A stretch of 64,000 nucleotides of DNA from Microvirga roseola (GTDB lineage Bacteria > Pseudomonadota > Alphaproteobacteria > Rhizobiales > Beijerinckiaceae), in NCBI RefSeq assembly GCF_020866965.1, contig NZ_JAJATX010000008.1, positions 62,001 through 126,000 of the forward strand, written 5' to 3'. The notes below the pieces were generated by a model, which ran no database searches, was not told the origin of the DNA, and was given only the letters and a program-made list of their open reading frames with translations. Each line of letters opens with the position of its first letter. Position 1 is the stretch's first letter. The position numbers and the translations under genes are program-made. Positions 37,274 through 45,521 of the stretch are shown here, one piece after another.

Positions 37274-37897
37274 TCACACGTTCGGCCGGTAAGGCGCGCG
37301 TCCGCCTGTCAGGGCGTCGTCGAGGAGTTCCAGGCGGTCCTGCCCCCAGAAAACCTCGCCGTCGAGGACATAGGCCGGGGAACCGAAGATGTCTCCCGCG
37401 ACCGCATTCTCGAGGTTGAGCGCGTAGAGCGCCTCGGTTGTCGTGCCCGTCGCGGTTTCCATCAGGGAGGAGGAATCGAGCCCGGCCTGCTCGGCGATTT
37501 CGGTCAGCACCAGGGGATCGGCCAGATTCCGCTCCTCCTCCCAGACAGCGGCATAGGCGCGGCGCAGAAAGGCGTCGGGGCTCTTTCCGGCAATCGTGAT
37601 GGCGATCGCGAAGCGATCCGCCAGGTTCACGTCGAAGGGCCAGTGCTTGGGCTGGAGATTGAAGGAAAGGCCACGCTTCTCCCGCCAGCGCTGCAGCTCG
37701 ACCATGCGGTAGCGCTGGCGCGCCGGGTGGCGCTGGGGAAGCGGCAGGCCGCCGGTCTCGGCGAAAACACGGCCAAGGAAGACGGGCTTGTAGTTGATCT
37801 CGACCCCGTGCCTCTCCGCAATCTCCATGAAGGGGGCGTGGCCGATATAGGCCCAGGGGCTCACGAGGGAGAAGTAATAGTCGATAATGCGGGGCAT
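37274..37897 (-). CDS. 2-hydroxychromene-2-carboxylate isomerase family (DsbA-like)
   Basis: A 207-residue thioredoxin-fold protein of the kappa-class GST/NahD type. It starts IDYYFSLVSPWAYIGH, with a serine where DsbA has its active-site cysteine, as in the isomerases. It also carries the FGSPAYVLDGEVFWGQDRL motif near the C-terminus. NahD enzymes use glutathione and act on naphthalene catabolites, but most relatives are orphans and no aromatic pathway is nearby. Translation is nearly continuous with the racemase gene, four bases apart. Confidence 0.88.
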   Translation of the reverse strand: MPRIIDYYFSLVSPWAYIGHAPFMEIAERHGVEINYKPVFLGRVFAETGGLPLPQRHPARQRYRMVELQRWREKRGLSFNLQPKHWPFDVNLADRFAIAITIAGKSPDAFLRRAYAAVWEEERNLADPLVLTEIAEQAGLDSSSLMETATGTTTEALYALNLENAVAGDIFGSPAYVLDGEVFWGQDRLELLDDALTGGRAPYRPNV

Positions 37898-37954
37898 GGG
37901 CTCAGCTTCGCTTCTGTGACAGGCAGCACGAAACTACAGCACCACGCCGAACCA

Positions 37955-38503
37955 TCAAGCCGCCTGCTTCAAGGTCTCCTCGGAACTCAGAAAGGCCAGG
38001 ACCTCGGGCGAGGCTGCCGGCGGCTCCGCCTTCAGGCCGATCTCGCCGAGCAGGCGCTCCATCGAGACGAAGCTCTTTTTCTTGCGGTCGTAGAGTCCGG
38101 CCCGCACGAGAGCGATGGCGTTGAGGACCGGGCTGCCGTCCCTGGCTTTCGACACCAGCCGGTGCTCCATCACCACATGGCTCTCGGACCAGGTGAGAAT
38201 ACGGGTTTCCAGGGTGAAGGGCTGGAACGGCCTCAGCTCCCGCCGGAAACGGATCTGGCCAGCGCCGACGATGGGCACCCAGCCGTTCTTGAGGATCACC
38301 CGCCACAGTCCCGAACGGACCATGATGTCGGTCCGACCGAGATCCATCAGCGTCCAGTAGCGGCCGTTGTTCAGGTGGAGCGACGTGTCGAGATCGTGGG
38401 GCCAGACCCGGAAGGACAGGCGCGAGACGTCCCGAACCGGGTCGAGCCTCGGGCGGACGAAGGCGGAAACGATCAGGGAGATGAGGCGCAGCCAAAGGTT
38501 CAT
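37955..38503 (-). CDS. Acyl-CoA thioesterase-like hotdog protein
   Basis: A 182-residue protein with a single N-terminal hydrophobic segment (LWLRLISLIVSAFV) and a 4HBT_2/Them6-like hotdog domain. Markers are VWPHDLDTSLHLNNGRYW and FRRELRPFQPFTLETRI. Predicted to hydrolyse or bind acyl-CoA. The ATG at 38503 overlaps the stop of the DinB gene by four bases (ATGA), so it is translationally coupled. Confidence 0.85.
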   Translation of the reverse strand: MNLWLRLISLIVSAFVRPRLDPVRDVSRLSFRVWPHDLDTSLHLNNGRYWTLMDLGRTDIMVRSGLWRVILKNGWVPIVGAGQIRFRRELRPFQPFTLETRILTWSESHVVMEHRLVSKARDGSPVLNAIALVRAGLYDRKKKSFVSMERLLGEIGLKAEPPAASPEVLAFLSSEETLKQAA

Positions 38504-39009
38504 GCCATGCCCATGCCGGTTTCGCGCTGGAACGGAACGAGGTCGAGAGATGGCGCCTCGCGACCGAACCCGGTCAGGATGCAATGGGCCTGGCCCCGAT
38601 GATGGGTCTGGTGGTTGAAGAAGTGGAGCAGCGCCGGCGCAAGCGGCTGCTCCACGGTCTCCGGCCTTGAGATGAGATTGTAGCGGATGGGTCCGGACAG
38701 ATCGGACTCCGACAGGCGGTCGACATAGGCGACGATCCGCGCATCCTCGGCCTCTCGCGCCTGGCGCAAGTGTTCAAGCTCATCGAACAGGATGGCGTCG
38801 AGGCGCGTCGGCGCATCGCCCTCGCCGGTGAAGCGCCGCAACCAGATCCGGTCGGCCACGAGGATGTGGTTCAGCGTGCCGTGCAGGGACTTGAAGAATG
38901 CCCCGCGGTCAGCACGGTAGTCCTCGTCTGAGAGCTCGGACGCCGCGTCGTACAGGCGTCGATTGCACCAGGCGTTGTAGCCCGCCAGCATGGTGAAGAG
39001 GGGTTTCAT
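38500..39009 (-). CDS. DinB family protein
   Basis: A 169-residue four-helix bundle of the DinB/YfiT-like family, putatively metal-dependent (bacillithiol/mycothiol-transferase-like fold; function unknown here). The three histidine ligands are in LHGTLNHILVADRIW (His47-type position) and FNHQTHHRGQ. It is unrelated to DNA polymerase IV, which shares the name. It is upstream of and coupled to the thioesterase gene. Confidence 0.87.
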   Translation of the reverse strand: MKPLFTMLAGYNAWCNRRLYDAASELSDEDYRADRGAFFKSLHGTLNHILVADRIWLRRFTGEGDAPTRLDAILFDELEHLRQAREAEDARIVAYVDRLSESDLSGPIRYNLISRPETVEQPLAPALLHFFNHQTHHRGQAHCILTGFGREAPSLDLVPFQRETGMGMA

Positions 39010-39023
39010 GGTCGGCTCCTGTT

Positions 39024-39052
39024 GTTCCGGGGCCAGGAAATGGCCCCGGAAC
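39024..39052. terminator. Hairpin terminator-like site after the FadB-like gene
   Basis: GTTCCGGGGCCA (39024-39035) pairs perfectly with TGGCCCCGGAAC (39041-39052) across GGAAA. It lies just past the end of the fatty-acid operon and ahead of dinB on the minus strand. It lacks a clear T-run, so its efficiency is uncertain. Confidence 0.6.
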
Positions 39053-39063
39053 GCCGGATGAGG

Positions 39064-41271
39064 TCAAGCAGCCTTCTTCGCCGCGGCGCGGCCGTAGAAG
39101 GTCTCGCCGGAGGCGGCCATGTCGAGCAGGATCTTCGGCGGGGCGAAACGGTCGCCGTGCTTCGCCTGCAGCTTCCCGCACAGCTCCACGAAGGCCTTGG
39201 GCCCCATGAAGTCGATGTAGGAGAGCGCGCCGCCCGTATAGGGCGCGAAGCCGAAGCCGAGGATCGAGCCCACATCCGCCTCGCGGGGATCGGTGATGAC
39301 GCCCTCCTCCACCGTGCGCGCGGCCTCCAGTGCCTGCGTCACGAGGAGGCGCTGCTTCAACTCCTGCATGTCAATGAGTTCGGCAGCCGCCGGATTCACC
39401 TGGAGACCCTTCAGGCCGGGCCAAAGGCGCTTGGGGCCGCCTTCCGGATAATCGTAGAAGCCCTTGCGGTTCTTGCGGCCGAGACGGCCCTCCTTCTCCA
39501 CCAGGGTCGTCAGCAGCTGCTCCTGCTCCGGGATGATGGCGGCATCGCCCAGCTGCGCCCTCGTGGCCCTGAGGATCTTGAGGCCGAGATCGACGCCGAC
39601 TTCGTCGTTGAGCGAGAGCGGGCCGACAGGCATGCCCGCCTGCTTGCCTGCCTGTTCGATCATCGTCGCAGGCACGCCTTCGGTCAGCATGAGATGACCT
39701 TCGAGGATATAGGCCAGCACGCAGCGATTGGCGAAGAAGCCGCGGGAATCGTTGACGACGATGGGCGTCTTCTTGATGGCCCGCACGTAGTCGAGCGCAG
39801 TGGCGAGCGCCTTCTCGCCCGTCTCCTTGCCCATGATGATCTCGACCAGCATCATCTTCTCGACCGGCGAGAAGAAGTGGATGCCGATGAACTGGCCTGC
39901 GTTCTTCGAGGTCTTGGCGAGCCCCGTGATCGGCAGCGTCGAGGTGTTGGAGGCGAAGATGCAGTCGGGACGGATCGCCGCCTCCACCTTCGCGATCACC
40001 TCGGCCTTCACCTGCGGATCCTCGAACACGGCCTCGATGACGAGGTCGCAATCCTTCAGGTCGCTGTAACCGGCCGACGGCGTGATGCGCGCGAGCAGCG
40101 CATCGCGATCCGCGGTCTTGGCGCGGCCCTTCATGATCTGGTCGGACATGAGCTTGTGCGAGTGGGCCTTGCCCTTTTCCGCCGCCTCCACGTCGCGGTC
40201 GATCAGAACGACCTCGAAGCCCGCATTGGCGGTGACATAGGCCACGCTCGCGCCCATGAAGCCTGCGCCGATGACGCCGACCTTCTTGAGCGACGTGGGC
40301 GGCACGTCCTTGGGACGGCGCGCGCCCTTGTTGAGGTCCTGCATGGAGACGAAGAGCGTGCGGATCATGGCCGCCGCCACCTTCGAGCGCAGGATCTTGG
40401 CGAACCAGCGCGACTCCACCTTCAGCGCCAGATCCATCGGAAGCTGCAGGCCCTGGTAGACCGATTCCAGGATCGCGTAGATGGCCGGGTGGTTGTCCTG
40501 CGTCTCGCGGCGATAGATGGCGTTGGCCGGAGGCCAGATCTGCATGCCGGCCGCCGAATAGACCTTGTTGGAGGGAAGCTTAAAGCCCTTCTGGTCCCAC
40601 GGCGCTTCAGCCGAGCCGCCCTGCTTGATCCAGTCCTTCGCCGCCTGGACGATCTGATCGCGCGGCGCGACCGCGTGGGCGAGGCCCATGTTGCGCGCCA
40701 TGAGCGGGCGGATCTGGTCGCCCTTAAACAGCATCTGCAGCGCATCGCCCGTCTGCATCAGGCGCGCCACGCGCTGTGTGCCGCCGGCGCCCGGGAAGAG
40801 CCCGACCTTCACCTCGGGCAGGCCGACGCGGGTGGAATCCACATCCGACAGCACGCGGTAATGGCAGGCGAGCGCCAGTTCGAATGCGCCGCCGAGGCAC
40901 ACGCCGTGGACCGCGGCCGCGAACGGCTTGCCGCAGGTCTCGAGGCGGCGGTAGAGCAGCGAGAGCTTGCGCGACTCGTCGAAGAAGAACTGCATCGCAG
41001 CCTCTTCGCCCTTCTCCTTCGCCAGCCGCTCGTATTCCGCGCCGAGTCCCTGGAGCATGTTGAGGTCCGCGCCGCCGGAGAACGAGTCCTTTCCGGAGGT
41101 GATGACGCAGCCCTTGATGGCTTCGTCGCCCGCGACCTTATCGACGATCTGCGACAGCTCTTCCATCACTTGCGGCGTGATGACGTTCATGGAGCGGTCG
41201 GCCATGTCCCAGGTCGCGAGCGCAATCCCGTCGCCGTCGACCTCGAAGCGGAAGTTGGTGAAGTTCGTCAT
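39064..41271 (-). CDS. fadB: 3-hydroxyacyl-CoA dehydrogenase / enoyl-CoA hydratase, bifunctional FadB-like
   Basis: A beta-oxidation enzyme of 735 residues. The N-terminal crotonase domain (about 1-300) has FSGGADLNM and GVCLGGAFELALACHYR, with the oxyanion loop and catalytic glutamates. The dehydrogenase part (about 325-700) has the NAD motif GVIGAGFMGASVA near 332, then the conserved His/Glu region GIHFFSPVEKMMLVE and the C-terminal domain with NRKGFYDY. It hydrates enoyl-CoA and oxidises the 3-hydroxyacyl-CoA. The ATG at 41271 follows GGGAGAG. The gene follows the thiolase by 128 bases, which contain a palindromic repeat. It belongs to the MerR-linked fatty-acid operon. Confidence 0.94.
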   Translation of the reverse strand: MTNFTNFRFEVDGDGIALATWDMADRSMNVITPQVMEELSQIVDKVAGDEAIKGCVITSGKDSFSGGADLNMLQGLGAEYERLAKEKGEEAAMQFFFDESRKLSLLYRRLETCGKPFAAAVHGVCLGGAFELALACHYRVLSDVDSTRVGLPEVKVGLFPGAGGTQRVARLMQTGDALQMLFKGDQIRPLMARNMGLAHAVAPRDQIVQAAKDWIKQGGSAEAPWDQKGFKLPSNKVYSAAGMQIWPPANAIYRRETQDNHPAIYAILESVYQGLQLPMDLALKVESRWFAKILRSKVAAAMIRTLFVSMQDLNKGARRPKDVPPTSLKKVGVIGAGFMGASVAYVTANAGFEVVLIDRDVEAAEKGKAHSHKLMSDQIMKGRAKTADRDALLARITPSAGYSDLKDCDLVIEAVFEDPQVKAEVIAKVEAAIRPDCIFASNTSTLPITGLAKTSKNAGQFIGIHFFSPVEKMMLVEIIMGKETGEKALATALDYVRAIKKTPIVVNDSRGFFANRCVLAYILEGHLMLTEGVPATMIEQAGKQAGMPVGPLSLNDEVGVDLGLKILRATRAQLGDAAIIPEQEQLLTTLVEKEGRLGRKNRKGFYDYPEGGPKRLWPGLKGLQVNPAAAELIDMQELKQRLLVTQALEAARTVEEGVITDPREADVGSILGFGFAPYTGGALSYIDFMGPKAFVELCGKLQAKHGDRFAPPKILLDMAASGETFYGRAAAKKAA

Positions 41272-41291
41272 AGTTCTCTCCCGGACTTTCG

Positions 41292-41394
41292 TGTCATTCC
41301 CGACCGGAGCGCAGCGGAGGGGAAGGGAATCCACTTGCGTGCGCGCCGGTTGATGGATCCCCTTCCCGGCCCTTGCGGGCCGCCAGGGATGACA
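41292..41394. repeat. Palindromic repeat, family A, copy 1
   Basis: An approximately 103-bp element bounded by TGTCAT and ATGACA. It contains the core GGAGCGCAGCGGAGGGGA and a mirrored GGATCCCCTTCCCGG arm. It fills the gap between the fadB-like and thiolase genes. Copies 2 and 3 lie near 50.5 and 56.7 kb. Confidence 0.85.
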
Positions 41395-41399
41395 AAGCG

Positions 41400-42608
<1,209 letters not shown>

Positions 42609-42635
42609 GAAAGCCTCCCAGAGTGATTGTGCGGC

Positions 42636-42731
42636 GTCCCGGGCACGCCGACCGCGACCCGGGACCATTTGCGGATATTCGTACTCAGCGACGCGATCCC
42701 GGCCCTCGCTCACGCTCGGGCCGGGATGACA
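42636..42731. repeat. Second-type palindromic repeat between thiolase and acyl-CoA dehydrogenase
   Basis: The gap holds two hairpins: GTCCCGGG with CCCGGGAC (42636-42665) and ATCCCGGCCC with GGGCCGGGAT (42696-42727). The 3' end TGACA resembles family A, but the middle differs. Such units are common in related genomes. They may process or stabilise the operon message. Confidence 0.7.
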
Positions 42732-42740
42732 GTCCTACAA

Positions 42741-44534
42741 TCAGAATGCCTCCATCGGCATCGCCATGGTGACGTCCGCACCGGTGGTGATGCGGGCGAG
42801 CCGCGTGGCGGTCTCCGGCATCAGGCGCTCCATGAAGAAGCGGCCGGTGAGCAGCTTGGCGTCCATCCTGTCGGCCGCGCCGTTGCCTTGAGCCCTCTTC
42901 GCATTCGCGGCCTTCGCCATCTTCGCCCACATGTAGCCCATGGCCACGAGGCCGAAGAGGTGCATGTAGTCGGTCGCGCCCGCCCCTGCATTGTTGGGAT
43001 TGGCCATGGCGTTCTGCATGAACCACATGGTGGCCTGCTGGAGGTGGCCGATGCCCTGCTGCAGCGGAGCGATGAAGGGCTTGAGATTCTCGTCGCCCTC
43101 GTTCTCCTGGCAGAAGGCTCCGACCTCGTTGAAGAAGGTCATGATGGCGCGCCCGCCGTCCTTGGCGAGCTTGCGGCCGACGAGATCCATCGCCTGAATG
43201 CCGTTGGCGCCTTCGTAGATCATGGCGATGCGGGCATCGCGCACGAACTGCGACATGCCCCATTCCTCGATATAGCCGTGACCGCCGAACATCTGCTGCG
43301 CCTTCACGGCGTTGTCGAAGCCGAGATCGGTCAGCACGCCTTTCACCACGGGCGTCAGGAGGCCCATGTAGTCGTCGGCCACCTGGCGCTGCGCCTCGTC
43401 GGAGGAGCGGTGGGCGATGTCGCTGTTGAGACCCGTCCAGACGATGAGGGCGCGGGCGGCCTCGTTGATCGCCTTGACGGTCAGAAGCGTCTGGCGCACG
43501 TCCGGATGCACGATGATCGGATCGGCGGGCCTGTCGGGGAACTTCGCGCCTGTGAGCGAGCGGCCCTGGAGGCGGTCCTTCGCATAGGCCACGGCGTTCT
43601 GGTAAGCGACCTCGGACTGGGCGAGGCCCTGCACGCCCACGGCGAGGCGCGCCTCGTTCATCATCACGAACATGGCGTTGAGGCCGCGGTTTGCCTCACC
43701 CACGAGCCAGCCCTTCGCGCCGTCGTAGTTCATGACGCAGGTGGCATTGCCGTGAATGCCCATCTTGTGCTCGAGAGAGCCGCAGGCGACGCCGTTGCGC
43801 TCCGCCAGCGAACCGTCCTCATTGACGAGGACCTTGGGCACGAGGAAGAGCGAGATGCCCTTGGTGCCCTGGGGTGCGCCCTCGATGCGGGCCAGCACCA
43901 GATGGACGATGTTCTCCGCCATGTCGTGTTCGCCGGCCGAGATGAAGATCTTCGTACCGGAGATGGCGTAGGAGCCGTCGCCGTTCGGCACGGCCTTGGT
44001 CTTGAGCAGGCCCAGATCCGTGCCGCAATGGGGCTCGGTCAGGTTCATGGTGCCGGTCCAGGCGCCCTCGACCATCTTGGGCAGGTACTTCGTCTTCTGC
44101 TCCTGCGTGCCGTGCACCAGCAGCGCGGCGATCGCGCCTTGAGTCAGGCCCGGATACATGCCGAGCGCGAGGTTCGACGAGGAGACGAATTCCTGCATGA
44201 TGGTGTTGAGGACGGAAGGCAGCCCCTGTCCGCCATATTCCTCCGGCACCGAAAGCCCCATCCAGCCGCCGGAGGCATAGGCCTCATAGGCCTCCTTGAA
44301 GCCCTTCGGCGTGGTGACGGAGCCGTCCGGGTTGCGGGTGCAGCCTTCCAGATCGCCGGTGCGGTTGAGAGGGGCGAACACCTCTTCGCAGAGCTTCGCG
44401 CCCTCGCCAAGGATCGCCTCCACCATGTCCGGCGTCGCTTCGGCGAAGCCCGGCAGGTTGTTGTAGCGCTCGATGGAAAAGACGTCGTTCAGAAGAAAGG
44501 TCACGTCTTCGACGGGGGCCTTGTAGACCGGCAT
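42741..44534 (-). CDS. Acyl-CoA dehydrogenase (FadE-like, with C-terminal domain)
   Basis: A 597-residue flavoprotein that performs the first step of beta-oxidation, with electrons passed to ETF. It has the N-terminal and middle domains with the FAD motifs MNLTEPHCGTDLGLLKTKA and KIFISAGEHD, and the catalytic glutamate in IYEGANGIQAMDL (about residue 438). A PF12806-type C-terminal extension makes it longer than the 380-residue acyl-CoA dehydrogenases. It is the first gene of the fatty-acid operon. The ATG at 44534 follows GGGAGGAG. Confidence 0.93.
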   Translation of the reverse strand: MPVYKAPVEDVTFLLNDVFSIERYNNLPGFAEATPDMVEAILGEGAKLCEEVFAPLNRTGDLEGCTRNPDGSVTTPKGFKEAYEAYASGGWMGLSVPEEYGGQGLPSVLNTIMQEFVSSSNLALGMYPGLTQGAIAALLVHGTQEQKTKYLPKMVEGAWTGTMNLTEPHCGTDLGLLKTKAVPNGDGSYAISGTKIFISAGEHDMAENIVHLVLARIEGAPQGTKGISLFLVPKVLVNEDGSLAERNGVACGSLEHKMGIHGNATCVMNYDGAKGWLVGEANRGLNAMFVMMNEARLAVGVQGLAQSEVAYQNAVAYAKDRLQGRSLTGAKFPDRPADPIIVHPDVRQTLLTVKAINEAARALIVWTGLNSDIAHRSSDEAQRQVADDYMGLLTPVVKGVLTDLGFDNAVKAQQMFGGHGYIEEWGMSQFVRDARIAMIYEGANGIQAMDLVGRKLAKDGGRAIMTFFNEVGAFCQENEGDENLKPFIAPLQQGIGHLQQATMWFMQNAMANPNNAGAGATDYMHLFGLVAMGYMWAKMAKAANAKRAQGNGAADRMDAKLLTGRFFMERLMPETATRLARITTGADVTMAMPMEAF

Positions 44535-44589
44535 GCGGACTCCTCCCAGTTCGGAGGCCGGCAGGCGTCAGGGCCATGCCGGCGAATAA

Positions 44590-44611
44590 GATAGTTTACA
44601 TATAAACTATC
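44590..44611. promoter_or_regulatory. Perfect palindrome in acyl-CoA dehydrogenase promoter (MerR-type operator candidate)
   Basis: GATAGTTTA (44590-44598) and TAAACTATC (44603-44611) are exact mirror arms around CATA, an unusually AT-rich site in GC-rich DNA. It lies 56 bases upstream of the dehydrogenase start, where a regulator of the operon should bind. The adjacent MerR gene is the natural candidate. Confidence 0.7.
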
Positions 44612-44695
44612 CGATCTCCGTAGGGAAGAGGTAGGGCGCGAGATCGCCCCTGAAATGGGTCAAAAGGCCGTCGGGTCAGCCCCTCGCGCCCATGC

Positions 44696-44726
44696 GAAAA
44701 GCGCCGGAGAAGGGCTCTCCGGCGCT
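44696..44726 (-). terminator. Intrinsic terminator of the merR gene
   Basis: AGCGCCGGAGA (44700-44710) pairs perfectly with TCTCCGGCGCT (44716-44726) over AGGGC. In the minus-strand message a U-run (from GAAAA at 44696-44700) follows directly. So the regulator is mostly transcribed apart from the fatty-acid genes. Confidence 0.8.
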
Positions 44727-44755
44727 CGGAGGAAAAGAAATTGAAGGCGATCTGC

Positions 44756-45163
44756 TCAGGCGGCGGCGAGGGTCGTGCGGCGGGCCTTGAGCTCGATGAG
44801 GGCCTCTTCGATCTCCATCTTCTGCTGCTCGAGATGGCGGATCTGATCCTCGACCTGGTCGAGGGAGAGGTTGAGGTTCAGGGACGGCGTGCCGCCGGCA
44901 CGGTCCTCGGCGAGCATGGCGCGGATCTCGGTCAGGGTGAAGCCGAGCTGCTTGCCCTTCAGGATGACGGAAAGGCGCTCACGGTCGCGGGCATCGTAGA
45001 TGCGGGCGGTGCCGTCGCGGCGCGGCGAGAGAAGGCCGCGATCCTCATAGAAGCGCCGCGTCCGCAGCATTACGCCGAATTCGCGCGCCAGATCTCCGAT
45101 GGTGTAGGAGTTTGCGCCATTGCCCGGCTCCGCATGGCCGGAGGCGCTCGCGTTGAGTGTCAT
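44756..45163 (-). CDS. MerR family regulator, LiuR/fatty-acid type
   Basis: A 135-residue MerR regulator. The HTH (about residues 20-60) has YTIGDLAREFGVMLRTRRFYEDRGLL. A dimer coiled coil follows and the C-terminus is short. This subgroup includes LiuR-type regulators of acyl-CoA and branched-chain degradation. It is adjacent to acyl-CoA dehydrogenase and the rest of the beta-oxidation operon. There is no metal-binding cysteine pair, so metal sensing is unlikely. The ATG at 45163 is chosen; a TTG five codons upstream is possible. Confidence 0.88.
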   Translation of the reverse strand: MTLNASASGHAEPGNGANSYTIGDLAREFGVMLRTRRFYEDRGLLSPRRDGTARIYDARDRERLSVILKGKQLGFTLTEIRAMLAEDRAGGTPSLNLNLSLDQVEDQIRHLEQQKMEIEEALIELKARRTTLAAA

Positions 45164-45521
45164 ATCGTGCCCCGTCAATTCATTATTGGTTCCGCGCTTA
45201 CACGCGCATCACTTGTAATAGTATGATAGAACGTTATTTATGCTTATTGCAAGCATGTTACGTCTTGTGGCTCCCGCTGGGGCAAAGCCCCCTCCCTTTG
45301 GAGAGGCTCCCTGAGAGGAATGAGCCGCTCCGGGCCGGCGGCCGCCGCTAAATGCCCCGCGCTTAACAGCTTTTTTACTACGTTCGCCAAAAGCTGCGCC
45401 ATCGGTCAGAGAACCCGGAGGCGTCGCCGCGATTCGCCCGCGCCGGCTCTGATCGTCGCGGCGGGCATGGACATGGGGCCATGGGCGTCGCCAGCGTTCC
45501 AGTACCCCCTGCGAGCCGGCC
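45164..45521. other. Intergenic region with merR promoter and repeat fragment, 358 bases
   Basis: The 5' part is AT-rich and holds the merR promoter. Around 45270-45320 there is a short GC-rich mirror segment (GGGGCAAAGCCCC) like local repeat units. The rest, to the coiled-coil gene at 45522, shows no gene. Confidence 0.4.
45223..45252 (-). promoter_or_regulatory. Candidate merR promoter
   Basis: On the minus strand TTGCAA (45252-45247) and TATCAT (45228-45223) are separated by 18 bases, close to a sigma-70 pattern. The start codon of merR is 60 bases further on. Confidence 0.5.

Noticed and set aside
38500-39009. DinB as DNA polymerase IV
   Set aside because: The protein is 169 residues with a histidine-bearing four-helix bundle pattern; it only shares the name with the polymerase.
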